Origin: a virus
IMG/VR virus record: IMGVR_UViG_3300030109_003951
Coordinates: 1 to 64,000 of that record
Length of the DNA: 64,000 nt
Direction: 5' to 3' (one strand)
Made by a program: the position numbers and the translations under genes
Notes under the pieces: model-generated
Databases searched by the model: none
What the model was told of the DNA's origin: nothing
Seen by the model: only the letters and a program-made list of their open reading frames with translations
Part shown: in pieces, positions 25,519 to 34,409 of the stretch
Layout: the number at the start of each line of letters is the position of its first letter
Position numbering within the stretch: the first letter of the stretch is position 1

Positions 25519-26194
25519 TACATTAAATACAGCGTTACAAGGTCAACAAACAAACACATTCAAAACAATGAATAATCTGTTAACATTACAAGATAATCAT
25601 GTTGAAGAATTTTTACAGTATCACGGTCATGAATTTTTCTTAGGTATAGAGAAGTTCTTAGAAGATATTGTAGAGAGAGTCATGAGTCAAATGTTATCTA
25701 AGTTAGAATTCAATGTAGATAATACCAGTGGCTCAATGAAATTAAATGAATATTGTCTAAAGGAATATGAACGAATTACACAAGAAAATATCGAACTAGA
25801 TATTCAAACCATTCTTGCTGCTTCTCTAAACATGGAAGTAGTTAATCAAAGAAGGTTAGCAAAAAACAGTTATTTAGAATCTCAAGGATTTAATCCTCAA
25901 AGCCCTGCTTCTCCAGCAGGACAAGGAATGCCAGCAAATCAAGGAATGATGCAAGGCCAGATACAAGGTCAACCAATGGGCGGTCAAATGAATCAACAAA
26001 TGGCTATGCAACAAAATAATCAATCTGGTTATCCTGTTCCGCCAGCAGGTTACGATAATTACGGCAATCCATACTGGGTAGACCCTAATAATGGACAAGT
26101 CACTTACACTGCCCCATCTAGTGGGTTAGGTATTGGTCGTGCGGCTATGCAAGGAATTGGTAAAGCGGCTGCATGGGCCAAGTGGTTAGCATGA
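25505..26194 (+). CDS. Gln/Met/Gly-rich protein
   Basis: The 229-residue product has a helical N-terminal half (residues 25-115, with HGHEFFLGIEKFLEDIVERV) and a low-complexity middle rich in Q, M, G and P (residues 130-185: repeated QGM, MQGQ, NQQ). It ends with GIGKAAAWAKWLA, an amphipathic helix that could insert in a membrane. Its function is unknown. It belongs to the membrane/GTPase block and overlaps the next gene by four bases. Confidence 0.55.
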   Translation: MVRSSTLNTALQGQQTNTFKTMNNLLTLQDNHVEEFLQYHGHEFFLGIEKFLEDIVERVMSQMLSKLEFNVDNTSGSMKLNEYCLKEYERITQENIELDIQTILAASLNMEVVNQRRLAKNSYLESQGFNPQSPASPAGQGMPANQGMMQGQIQGQPMGGQMNQQMAMQQNNQSGYPVPPAGYDNYGNPYWVDPNNGQVTYTAPSSGLGIGRAAMQGIGKAAAWAKWLA

Positions 26195-27159
26195 GTATAA
26201 CAATAAACATCCCGTTCCCAGATAAAAAGGGGTTCGTTGAAAGTAAATTAAATGTAGATGATATTACAAATCATTTCTTAGATTGGCTTATTGGGTGTTA
26301 TGATGGTGGAGAAGAAATATGTGGTCTGTTACCATATTATATGTCAAACATTGAAGAAGTTTTTTCAGATAAAGAAAATACTAATTTAGATATGACTCAA
26401 GATTATTTTAAAAAGGCACTTGATGAATTAAGAAATACTAGAATTGATGAAGCAGTTCAAGAAAGAATAAATAATAAAAAATTAAATTTAGACCTTAATT
26501 TAGAAAATCCTAATTTAGAAAATTGGACTTTCCAAGATGTAGATAGTTACAAAGAAGAATTCGTAGGGGCAAAAGATGATGGTGGCCAAATTTTTAATGA
26601 ACATAGATTTGATAAATCTTTATGGTCTAATGTAGAATATACTAACTCTGATTCTAAATATGAAGATGGTATTTTTTCATACACTGCACAAGCAAAAAGT
26701 TCAACTAAAAATTTCTTAACAAAACAAATAGAAAACTCAAAATCTTATTCGAGAGTTAAGTGGGTAAGGACACAAGAAAAACCAGTTATACTAACTATGA
26801 AAAAATTATCTAAAGACTTTCTTAAAGATTTAGGTGAGGCCACACTAGATACTGATACCCTTGATGATGTGTTTAGAGGAATTAGTTGGTTTGAAAAAAT
26901 GGACGATAGTTTTTGGAAATCTAAAGCAGGGTTTAGGTCTAACTCAGATTATTTATTGAACCCTAATATTCTTCTTGAATATGATATAAAGATACCAATT
27001 ACTAAAAACTCAATAGGAAAACCCACAATTGTAGCAAAACCAATACAAGAAGTTTCTTTACAAGGCGAACAACGTAAAGGAGTAAAAGATGATTTGTGGC
27101 GACACCTAAAAGGTAAAATGAAAGTATTAGAAAGATATGTTACGGAGGCAACTACATGA
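26191..27159 (+). CDS. Uncharacterised protein at the end of the GTPase block
   Basis: ATG 26191 overlaps the preceding stop (ATGA). The 322-residue product (MSITINIPFPDKKGF) is acidic in its first half and has several W-containing strands later (YSRVKWVRTQEKPVI). No domain is recognised. It overlaps the following connector gene by four bases, which places the GTPase block within the structural operon rather than apart from it. Confidence 0.5.
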   Translation: MSITINIPFPDKKGFVESKLNVDDITNHFLDWLIGCYDGGEEICGLLPYYMSNIEEVFSDKENTNLDMTQDYFKKALDELRNTRIDEAVQERINNKKLNLDLNLENPNLENWTFQDVDSYKEEFVGAKDDGGQIFNEHRFDKSLWSNVEYTNSDSKYEDGIFSYTAQAKSSTKNFLTKQIENSKSYSRVKWVRTQEKPVILTMKKLSKDFLKDLGEATLDTDTLDDVFRGISWFEKMDDSFWKSKAGFRSNSDYLLNPNILLEYDIKIPITKNSIGKPTIVAKPIQEVSLQGEQRKGVKDDLWRHLKGKMKVLERYVTEATT

Positions 27160-28274
27160 AATATATATCACCATCAGATAGAACAGCAATAGCCCCTAAT
27201 TACACTAATGGGGATGGTTATTACACAACAGATACTCTCATAGCCTCGATGTTACAAATACCTGCCTTTAGTTCTTCTACTAACCCCACATCAGCAGAAG
27301 TGGGCACAATAATAAGAAATGTAGAAGATAGAATAGATAGCATCACAGGAACATCTTGGCGACCTATAATTTACAGAGACGAGTACCACAACTTTTCATT
27401 CACAAGTAATGTAGTTGCGATACCCACTGATTTTGTAGATTATGTTGGGTTTGTTCAGTTAGATAATCCACACATTCGTAAACTCATAAGATTAGAAATC
27501 TATCAAGGAAATAATTATTTAGATTTAGCATCTGCTACTGCCACAGTTAACTTTGATGATTTTACTGCTATTCAAAGTAATACCACACAAATCAATCTTA
27601 AATTGCCTAACAGTGGTTTAGTGTTTAATTTATTAGCAGGAACTACTGATTCTAGATTTGACTCAACTTATGGTAATCAAACTGCGGCAGAAGAACTTGT
27701 AGCATTAATCAATGAAACATTCCCTGCTAACACATCTACACTAACTGGTGCAACTCAAGCAAAAGCACAAACTGATAGTACAGGTGCTAAACAAGTATCA
27801 GACTTTTTCTATGCAACATTAGATTCTGAAAATAATAATAAAGTAATAATATCATCTTTATTGCCTAGTGATGATGGGGCTAATTGTTCAATTTATCTTA
27901 ATGGCAGTTCATCTACAACAACTGCTCATGGTATAACAGTTACAGGTTTTACAGATAAAGAACAGTTAGGTAGGTTAAGTAACTTCTGGACAATAGGGCA
28001 TGAAGGAAGAATCTTCTTTAGAAAACAATTCCCATATTCATTATCTAATTCAATAAGAGTAACTTATATCGCAGGTAATCAAAGAGTGCCAGCAAGTATT
28101 GCAGAAGCCGCTACAAAATTAGCGTGTTGTGAAATATTGCGTCATGATGATTCAACAGTGTTGATTGGCGAAAGTGGCAATCAAATTAGTCCTAGAGAAA
28201 AATATGATTTATTAACTTTAGAAGCAAATGAAACATTGAATGCATACAAGAGTACGGTGGTGTTGGTAGATTGA
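27156..28274 (+). CDS. Head-tail connector-like protein
   Basis: The 372-residue product has termini like phage gp6-type connectors: an N-terminal helical part (SAEVGTIIRNVEDRIDSITG) and a C-terminal helix region (ASIAEAATKLACCEIL ... REKYDLLTLEANETLNAY). Between them is a 200-residue beta-rich insertion of Thr/Ser/Asn-rich sequence. The family is usually 100-200 residues, so the insert is notable. Position between head and tail genes supports the call. Confidence 0.6.
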   Translation: MKYISPSDRTAIAPNYTNGDGYYTTDTLIASMLQIPAFSSSTNPTSAEVGTIIRNVEDRIDSITGTSWRPIIYRDEYHNFSFTSNVVAIPTDFVDYVGFVQLDNPHIRKLIRLEIYQGNNYLDLASATATVNFDDFTAIQSNTTQINLKLPNSGLVFNLLAGTTDSRFDSTYGNQTAAEELVALINETFPANTSTLTGATQAKAQTDSTGAKQVSDFFYATLDSENNNKVIISSLLPSDDGANCSIYLNGSSSTTTAHGITVTGFTDKEQLGRLSNFWTIGHEGRIFFRKQFPYSLSNSIRVTYIAGNQRVPASIAEAATKLACCEILRHDDSTVLIGESGNQISPREKYDLLTLEANETLNAYKSTVVLVD

Positions 28275-28426
28275 AGTCTTTGAAACAATACATGAAAGAT
28301 GTCCAAGATTTAGAGGCTATGTTTGCTGAGGCAGGTTTTGGCGCATTTGCTAGAAGATTAAGCCAAGAAGATATACTATCTGAGGCATTAGATTTATGGG
28401 CTAAAGATTTGAAGGAAGGTAAGTAA
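28271..28426 (+). CDS. 51-residue helical protein
   Basis: A TTG start overlapping the previous stop (TTGA) opens a 51-codon frame, MKSLKQYMKDVQDLEAMF onward, ending DLWAKDLKEGK. It fills the gap between connector and tail-completion genes exactly and is acidic/amphipathic throughout. Codon pattern and tight junctions support a real gene; its role is unknown. Confidence 0.55.
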   Translation: MKSLKQYMKDVQDLEAMFAEAGFGAFARRLSQEDILSEALDLWAKDLKEGK

Positions 28427-28427
28427 T

Positions 28428-28991
28428 ATGGATGAAGTGACTTATGTAGTTGAGTTGTTAAAAGGCACTAATATTGCCACTAGTCAATATGGTGGGACTA
28501 ATACATGGGCAGGTTCAATTTCTTCATTGTCTATACCTGCGGCACATCAAGTAACTCCAACAATCATAGACATTCGCAACATGACAAAAAATAAAGGTAG
28601 GGCTTACGATTTATCTACTGCGGCTTCTGGAGAATCTTCTTCTGACCTTATAGTAGTTTTTGAGGATTCTCAAACAATAACACATCCTACAGTAGCCTAT
28701 GATGTTAGGAATGAAACCTACACATTAACATTACATATTCGCACAATACAAGACGATAGGGGGGCAAGTGATGCAAATTTCGCTAGAGATAGATTAGAAA
28801 ATTTGTATAAAATTGTCCGTCATAGACTTGAAGCGAACCGTAAAGGAGCAAAGGTGACAGTTAGTGGTGACTCTAATTCTTTCGACCTTATATATTTAAG
28901 GGGTAGAACGGAGTCGAATGACCGAGCCAAAAGGCTGTTTGGGTACAAAGTTCAGATAGAATTACAAAAGTATGCAGTGGCCTTACCGTAA
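28428..28991 (+). CDS. Putative tail completion / neck protein
   Basis: The 187-residue product (MDEVTYVVELLKGT) has a strand-rich core with VVFEDSQTITHPT, TYTLTLHIRTIQD, then a helix RDRLENLYKIVRHRLEANR and final strands GYKVQIELQKYAVAL. This alpha/beta layout and its place before the tail tube gene resemble tail-completion proteins. The assignment is by position and pattern. Confidence 0.55.
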   Translation: MDEVTYVVELLKGTNIATSQYGGTNTWAGSISSLSIPAAHQVTPTIIDIRNMTKNKGRAYDLSTAASGESSSDLIVVFEDSQTITHPTVAYDVRNETYTLTLHIRTIQDDRGASDANFARDRLENLYKIVRHRLEANRKGAKVTVSGDSNSFDLIYLRGRTESNDRAKRLFGYKVQIELQKYAVALP

Positions 28992-29013
28992 GTAAGTAAG
29001 TAGGTGAAAAGAA

Positions 29014-30771
29014 ATGGTAACGAATAGTGAAGTATGGATGGGGTCTGGTGCATCAGTAACATTAGTCCCAGAGAGTGATTTATTTTTAGGATTTAAAGAT
29101 GGTGCATTTAGCAGTTCAACCACGTCCACAGATAAAACTAGAGGACAATATGAAATTGATTTAGCCAACCTTAAATCTCAATTTAATAACAGTGGAGATG
29201 CATTTACTGATAAATATTTGTTAACAGATAGTGTCTATAGCGGTTGTATTGCTGATTTTATTAAAGATGATGGAACTCTCGTACACAGTAGAGTTATTTC
29301 TGGTAACAGTTATAATAAACTTTATTTCAATGAAGAATACCATAGTGGAACTGGTGATAATACTTATATCATTATAAGAAAGTTTGGTGCGCCAGTTTTC
29401 GGCCCTAAAACAAATGATGCTGGTGGTCAAGCCCAACCTACATTGCTCGCAGATAATTGGTTAGGAATAGTAAACACTATTACTTTCCCTAATCCATCAG
29501 TAGAAGTATTACAAAAGAATCTTGCTCTTGGAGGAAGTAGAAATTTTACTCTTCAATTCAAGGGATTGGAAAATGCCGAAGGTGGAACTTTTGAAGTTAG
29601 TGCTAATCAAGGAACATGGTTGTATTATGCGTTAGGTAAATGTACTAATATAAATGCTACATTTACAGATGTTGATAATTATACTGATATGTTCACTACC
29701 ACAACTACCACTGGATTTTACTTAGATGATGGTTCTACTGGAAATAATTCTGGGATGTTAGAACAAGGCCCATTCTTTTACCGAAGCGTTGTTAATGTTT
29801 CATGTCCACCACCAATACCTTCTGATTTAGGGATAACTGCGGAAGCACATGTAGCAAGTGCAACCGCAACTTTAGAAAAGTTAACACATTCAACTGTTGG
29901 GGCAGATGGTGAAATAGATGATGCAATCACCTATACTTTTGGAGAAGCCAATGGTAGCGATTTACCTTCCTTCACATTAGAACATGTAATCAACAAAGGT
30001 TCACCTACACAATCAATGTTATCAGACGGTACAAATAAAAATTATTCTACTACTGCCAATGATGGAGAATCAAAAACATTAACAGTGAGTGATGAAGTTT
30101 TTACAAGAATAGCAACAGGTAATACAGTCAACACTTTAACTTTAATGGCTAATGAAGGTGAAGAACTTAAAATGAGCATGGATTTAATGACAAAGCAAAT
30201 TATAAAACCACAAGGTAATGATACATCTTCTGTCGCTGCGGCTTATTTGGCAAGAAGAGGAGTAACAGATGATAGAAGTTTAATCAACTTCGGTTCTGGT
30301 GCTGGAGGGGCAAATGCTAGTGTAGAAGAGTTCCTAAAACCATTCTTTTTCCATGATGGTAGTTTAAGTATATTTGGCCAACAATTTTTGAAAATATCAA
30401 ACTTTACATTAACAATAAATAATAACTTACAGGAAAAAAGATTTGTTGGTAATTACAAGAAAGGCTCAAAATCAATTTTACCAGCACAAAGAATGTATGA
30501 GATTACATTAAGTGGTTTAGTTACAGATTCATTATTGTTTGACCAATTATTGAATGATGCAGAAAATCCAAGTACAAGCGCACAAATGATTGAGTTAACA
30601 TTTACTAAAGAAAATGGTGAAAACATTACATTGAAATTTACAGATTATTTTGTTAGTGTGGCTAACTTCCCAATACCAGAAGATAACAGTCCTTTCATTG
30701 TAGATGCTACAATTATGCCAAGAACTTTGAATACATGTACAGTGAAAACACACTGGGTATTACAAGGGTGA
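29014..30771 (+). CDS. Putative major tail (tube) protein
   Basis: The 585-residue product (MVTNSEVWMGSGAS) is beta-rich, with phrases common in tail tube proteins: SVEVLQKNLALGGSRNFTLQF, PSFTLEHVINKGS, LTLMANEGEELKMSMDL and LTINNNLQEKRFVGNYKKG. It is larger than usual tube proteins, so it may carry extra surface domains. It precedes the tail chaperone and tape measure, the canonical order. Confidence 0.65.
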   Translation: MVTNSEVWMGSGASVTLVPESDLFLGFKDGAFSSSTTSTDKTRGQYEIDLANLKSQFNNSGDAFTDKYLLTDSVYSGCIADFIKDDGTLVHSRVISGNSYNKLYFNEEYHSGTGDNTYIIIRKFGAPVFGPKTNDAGGQAQPTLLADNWLGIVNTITFPNPSVEVLQKNLALGGSRNFTLQFKGLENAEGGTFEVSANQGTWLYYALGKCTNINATFTDVDNYTDMFTTTTTTGFYLDDGSTGNNSGMLEQGPFFYRSVVNVSCPPPIPSDLGITAEAHVASATATLEKLTHSTVGADGEIDDAITYTFGEANGSDLPSFTLEHVINKGSPTQSMLSDGTNKNYSTTANDGESKTLTVSDEVFTRIATGNTVNTLTLMANEGEELKMSMDLMTKQIIKPQGNDTSSVAAAYLARRGVTDDRSLINFGSGAGGANASVEEFLKPFFFHDGSLSIFGQQFLKISNFTLTINNNLQEKRFVGNYKKGSKSILPAQRMYEITLSGLVTDSLLFDQLLNDAENPSTSAQMIELTFTKENGENITLKFTDYFVSVANFPIPEDNSPFIVDATIMPRTLNTCTVKTHWVLQG

Positions 30772-30776
30772 TTTAG

Positions 30777-30917
30777 ATGGAAAAAACAATTAATTTAAAA
30801 TCTCATCGTAGAGAAGCAATTCCTAAATTAAGAGCATTAGAGGTTAAGAAAAACCCTCCTAAGCCAAAGAAACAACGCAAACCTAGAAAGAAAAAAGTGG
30901 TAGAGGAAGATGAGTGA
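30777..30917 (+). CDS. 46-residue highly basic protein
   Basis: ATG 30777 opens 46 codons: MEKTINLKSHRREAIP, then a Lys/Pro/Arg-rich half (NPPKPKKQRKPRKKKV). It overlaps the next gene by eight bases. The extreme positive charge suggests DNA or acidic-partner binding. No homologue is recognised. Confidence 0.55.
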   Translation: MEKTINLKSHRREAIPKLRALEVKKNPPKPKKQRKPRKKKVVEEDE

Positions 30918-31695
30918 ATGGCAATCTGTGTTGAAATCTACTTCTATTGAAAAACAAACTTCTAATGAAGTAATGGATAAATTCGTAGAAAATTTAGGAA
31001 AAGTTATAGCAGATTACCAAAAAGAACAACAAACCAATCAATCCACAACAGCAACACAACCAACTCAACCAACTCAAGCACCCTCGGTTGCGGGTAGAGC
31101 AGATACTATAACTGTTGGAGGAAATAAACCAGCAAGTGGTTATAAAACTTATACTTCTGAAGAAATCCAAGCATTAAGAGGAGCAGGAGTTAGCACTAGC
31201 GAAATAAAACGATTAGATACTGCTAGAGCAAAAAATATGCAAAAACCACCATCATTAGCCGCACCAGCAGCAGGAGTGGCACCAACAAGCGTTGCGGGTA
31301 ATATAGCACCACAAAAACCACTTTCAGCAAGAACAACACCTCCAACATATACTGCTTCGCAAGCAAATATAGATAGAGCGATGCGCAGATTACCACCTTG
31401 GGCAGAGAAACTTAGAGAACGTCAAGCAACTGCTCAAGTGACTCAACAAGAAGGTCAACCTGCTACTTCTCAAGTGAGGCGGGACTCTTATGATAGAGGA
31501 GAAGACGACTCTAGAACAAGAGGACTTGGGCCAGCAAAGCCAGTTGGTGGTCAAGGTAGAGTTAAACGTACTCCAACACAAAAAGATAAAACTATGGCTC
31601 AACAAGGATTATCTCTAGCCCAGCAACGTGAGTTAGAAGTTGATACACTTCTAGGAGAAACACTACAGGATAGGAGAGAAAGACAACGAAAATAA
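30910..31695 (+). CDS. Pro/Gln/Thr-rich protein with tag variant
   Basis: The 261-residue product begins MSEWQSVLKSTS, a variant of the tag (W-x-x-V-L-K). It then becomes low complexity: QQTNQSTTATQPTQPTQAP, Ala/Pro-rich and Arg/Gln-rich stretches, with little predicted fold. It lies between tail tube and tail chaperone. It could be a flexible tail-associated or internal protein; no family is recognised. Confidence 0.55.
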   Translation: MSEWQSVLKSTSIEKQTSNEVMDKFVENLGKVIADYQKEQQTNQSTTATQPTQPTQAPSVAGRADTITVGGNKPASGYKTYTSEEIQALRGAGVSTSEIKRLDTARAKNMQKPPSLAAPAAGVAPTSVAGNIAPQKPLSARTTPPTYTASQANIDRAMRRLPPWAEKLRERQATAQVTQQEGQPATSQVRRDSYDRGEDDSRTRGLGPAKPVGGQGRVKRTPTQKDKTMAQQGLSLAQQRELEVDTLLGETLQDRRERQRK

Positions 31696-31738
31696 TATTC
31701 ACACCAAAACAATGTATGTAAGTAAAAAGGTGAAAAAA

Positions 31739-32107
31739 ATGAAAAAAGTAATAACAGATAAATCAGCATTATTTGCTGGTGGAGCAAGAGAGCATTATAT
31801 TCGAGTCGCTCCCGATTCGGATGAATACCTAAAAGTTTGGGTAAAACAACCAACATGGCTACAAGTAGAACAAGCAATGGCCTCTATTATGAAAATAGAT
31901 AATAGAACAGGAAACATGGATTTAGATTTAAATGCCATGTATAAATACATGCTTGAAAATTTTATTGAAAAAACTGAGCCGCAATTATCAGCAATTGATA
32001 TTATAAGATTAACACCTTATGTTGGAAACCAAATAAAAGAAATTCTTCCTAACCCAATGGATATGTCGGGGGATGAAGAAAAAAAAGGACTTTCCGAGAT
32101 GGTCTAA
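31739..32107 (+). CDS. Tail assembly chaperone, short form (G)
   Basis: ATG 31739 follows AAAAAGGTG with good spacing and is preferred to ATG 31712. The 122-residue zero-frame product (MKKVITDKSALFAGG) has the size and place of the gpG-type tail chaperone directly upstream of the tape measure. It ends at TAA 32105-32107 shortly after a slippery A run, and a -1 frameshift would extend it. Confidence 0.7.
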   Translation: MKKVITDKSALFAGGAREHYIRVAPDSDEYLKVWVKQPTWLQVEQAMASIMKIDNRTGNMDLDLNAMYKYMLENFIEKTEPQLSAIDIIRLTPYVGNQIKEILPNPMDMSGDEEKKGLSEMV

Positions 32108-32295
32108 AGGGTAAGCAGGTAGATATAAAATCCATGTCTAGGATTATGGTCTACATGTTGTCCCAAGCACTATCTATAAGTCCATTAGAAGTTTACAATT
32201 TACCAAGTGATTTATTCAAAGATATGTTAATAATATATGGAGAAGTGGAAAAGATTAAAAGTGAAGAAATGGAGAAGGCGTTGAGGAAGAAATGA
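31739..32295 (+). CDS. Tail assembly chaperone, -1 frameshift fusion (GT)
   Basis: Slipping back one base at 32080-32086 continues the frame through RTFRDGLKGKQVDIKSMSRI and SQALSISPLEVYNLPSDL to TGA 32293-32295. The extension adds about 69 residues, without which 32108-32291 would be a gene-sized hole. This G/GT arrangement is widespread in long-tailed phages; the fusion binds the tape measure and tube subunits during tail assembly. The fusion stop overlaps the tape-measure ATG. Confidence 0.75.
32080..32086 (+). promoter_or_regulatory. -1 ribosomal frameshift slippery site
   Basis: The heptamer A AAA AAA, read in zero frame as GAA AAA AAA GGA, fits the X XXY YYZ rule. The -1 frame is open from here for 69 codons. 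Only 18 bases separate it from the zero-frame stop. No strong downstream hairpin is obvious by eye. Confidence 0.7.
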
Positions 32296-33593
32296 GTTTT
32301 GTAGATTTTGAAAATACGGTTAAATCGCTTCGTGCTGAACTTCGAGGAGGTTCAGAAGACGCAGGAGGTTTTTTAAATAAACTTTCTGATAATAGGGCGA
32401 TTGCTGGTTTATCTCGTTTCGATAATAGTGTTGGTCAATTACTTTTTAAATTTAGAGGTCTTGTTGACACTTTTGCATCAGTCAAAGGTAGAATTGGAAG
32501 TGTAATCAATGCCTTCAATGTTTTTTCGAGTGCTAGTGCAAAAGAAAATAAAATAATCCAAGATAAACTTGGTGGTTATAAAAAATTAATACGTGATTTT
32601 AAAAATATAAAAAAAGCACATAAGGAAGGCACTGTTGGTGCGATGGAATATGCTGATGCTATTCAAGGGTTAAAAGATGCTGGAGTTTTAGATAGTAAAG
32701 GAAAACCTACGGGTGGTTTCTTTGGTAATTTAAAAGCATTCATTAAAACTGGATTAAAATTATTCAAGAACTTTTTGATATTTGGAAGTTTACTTGTTAT
32801 TGGGTTTGCTTTATTATTCCCAATACTAAAAGAAAATTTACCAAAAATAAAAGGTTTATTTGCAATAGTAAAAGAAAAATTCAATCAAGTTGTTGATACT
32901 CTCAGACCAGTGTTTGAGGCAATCAAAGTATTTTTCAAAGTGTTACTTGACCCTAACGCTACTTGGATAGAAAAGGTAGGTGCTTATGTTATTGTACTTG
33001 GTAAACTAGCAGAAGCGTTGATTAAATTAGCACTTGCTGCTTTAGCAGGTTTAGCCAAACTATTATTAGCAAGTGTAACAAAACTCTTAGTTCCAATGAT
33101 TGTTGAATTCTTTACAAATATACCTACCTTTTTAGGAAAATTTTATGAAGATTTTTTGAAACCAAAATTAGGCGAACTTCTAGAGGCTTTGAAGGGATTC
33201 GTAGATAAAAACAAAGGAAAAATTAAACAAGTAGGAGGAGGCGCACTTATTGGTGGAGCAGTAGGAGGTATAGTTGGCTCAATCGTCCCAATAATTGGAA
33301 CTGGTGCTGGTGCAGTAATAGGTGGTACTATTGGTGGAGCGATTGCTGCCAGAGCAGATGGTGGCCCAGTTATGGCTGGTAGACCTTACATGGTCGGAGA
33401 ACGAGGCCCAGAATTATTTATGCCAAACTCTAGTGGGATGATAATACCCAATGGTGCAGGAAATACAATCAATGTTCACGTTAATGGTAGAGTTGGTGCA
33501 AGTGACCACGAACTAAGAGACATTGCTAGAAGAGTAGGACAAATGGTTAGTAAAGAAATTAATAGAACTACTAGTTTTGGGGTGAGATTATGA
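32292..33593 (+). CDS. Tape measure protein
   Basis: The 433-residue product is helical with hydrophobic stretches (LFKNFLIFGSLLVIGFALLF near residues 156-175; ALIKLALAALAGLAKLLLA) and a Gly/Ala-rich segment near 320-350. Its C-terminus has the tape-measure phrase ADGGPVMAGRPYMVGERGPE and IIPN. It sets tail length and lies right after the chaperone. At about 0.15 nm per residue it would suit a tail near 65 nm, which is a rule-of-thumb estimate. Confidence 0.85.
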   Translation: MSFVDFENTVKSLRAELRGGSEDAGGFLNKLSDNRAIAGLSRFDNSVGQLLFKFRGLVDTFASVKGRIGSVINAFNVFSSASAKENKIIQDKLGGYKKLIRDFKNIKKAHKEGTVGAMEYADAIQGLKDAGVLDSKGKPTGGFFGNLKAFIKTGLKLFKNFLIFGSLLVIGFALLFPILKENLPKIKGLFAIVKEKFNQVVDTLRPVFEAIKVFFKVLLDPNATWIEKVGAYVIVLGKLAEALIKLALAALAGLAKLLLASVTKLLVPMIVEFFTNIPTFLGKFYEDFLKPKLGELLEALKGFVDKNKGKIKQVGGGALIGGAVGGIVGSIVPIIGTGAGAVIGGTIGGAIAARADGGPVMAGRPYMVGERGPELFMPNSSGMIIPNGAGNTINVHVNGRVGASDHELRDIARRVGQMVSKEINRTTSFGVRL

Positions 33594-34405
33594 GTACAGC
33601 AACACCAAGCGCAGGTCTAAGTGGCCACCATGTATTTTTACAGTTGGCCGCTAGAGAATCGGCTTTTGGTGGAGCAGTAGAAGCCATAGGTAGTGATATG
33701 CAAAACAGAATTGCACTTAAAGCAGATAACATTACAATATCTACTAGTAAAGTAGTTCCTTCTATGCCTATTCCATTTTCTGGTATTGTTACTGGTGAAT
33801 CAACTAATGTTGGTGTAGATTTAGGAATGTGTACAAAAACAATTAGTTTATCTGGGGTGATAACAGAACAAACTATCGTTAAGGCTTATCCATTAAATTC
33901 TATTGATACTGTTACTGCTTCATTAGCAACTGAATTAAATAGAAGTTCTACGCCAGAAAAAACTACATCTACAAATAATAATTTTGATGTTGTGACTGTT
34001 GACATGACAGCACATGAAGTCGCACAACTAATCCATTCTTATGTTGATTCTTCTATGGTTCAACGACAACAAAACCTTAATGAATTAATCATTTTGATTC
34101 CATCTTTTGTATCTAAATATTGGTTGTATCATAACGATACGATTGCAGCAGATGCTACTAGAAATGTCGATAGTGCTGTTATGGTTCCTTTTAGTTTTGC
34201 AGTTAGAGGTGAGGGAAAAGAGGGTGCTAGATTAGATAATTTTATGACCACAGGCACAACTGCTTTCCCAGACGAATTTTCATCTACTGGTAACTCTGCT
34301 GGTTTAACTGGTTTCATTAGAAATTTTTCTACTCCGTTTATAGGTGGACAACCACATGTAGAGTTCAGCATGGATTTTGAAGTGGCTTTTATTCCTATGG
34401 GGTGA
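33590..34405 (+). CDS. Tail protein downstream of tape measure
   Basis: The 271-residue product (MSTATPSAGLSGHHVF) is beta-rich and ends PHVEFSMDFEVAFIPMG. In siphoviruses this position belongs to distal-tail or tail-tip proteins. The sequence shows KVVPSMPIPFSGIVTGEST and an Asp/Thr-rich middle, but no signature motif. It overlaps the tape measure by four bases. Confidence 0.5.
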   Translation: MSTATPSAGLSGHHVFLQLAARESAFGGAVEAIGSDMQNRIALKADNITISTSKVVPSMPIPFSGIVTGESTNVGVDLGMCTKTISLSGVITEQTIVKAYPLNSIDTVTASLATELNRSSTPEKTTSTNNNFDVVTVDMTAHEVAQLIHSYVDSSMVQRQQNLNELIILIPSFVSKYWLYHNDTIAADATRNVDSAVMVPFSFAVRGEGKEGARLDNFMTTGTTAFPDEFSSTGNSAGLTGFIRNFSTPFIGGQPHVEFSMDFEVAFIPMG

Positions 34406-34409
34406 TATT

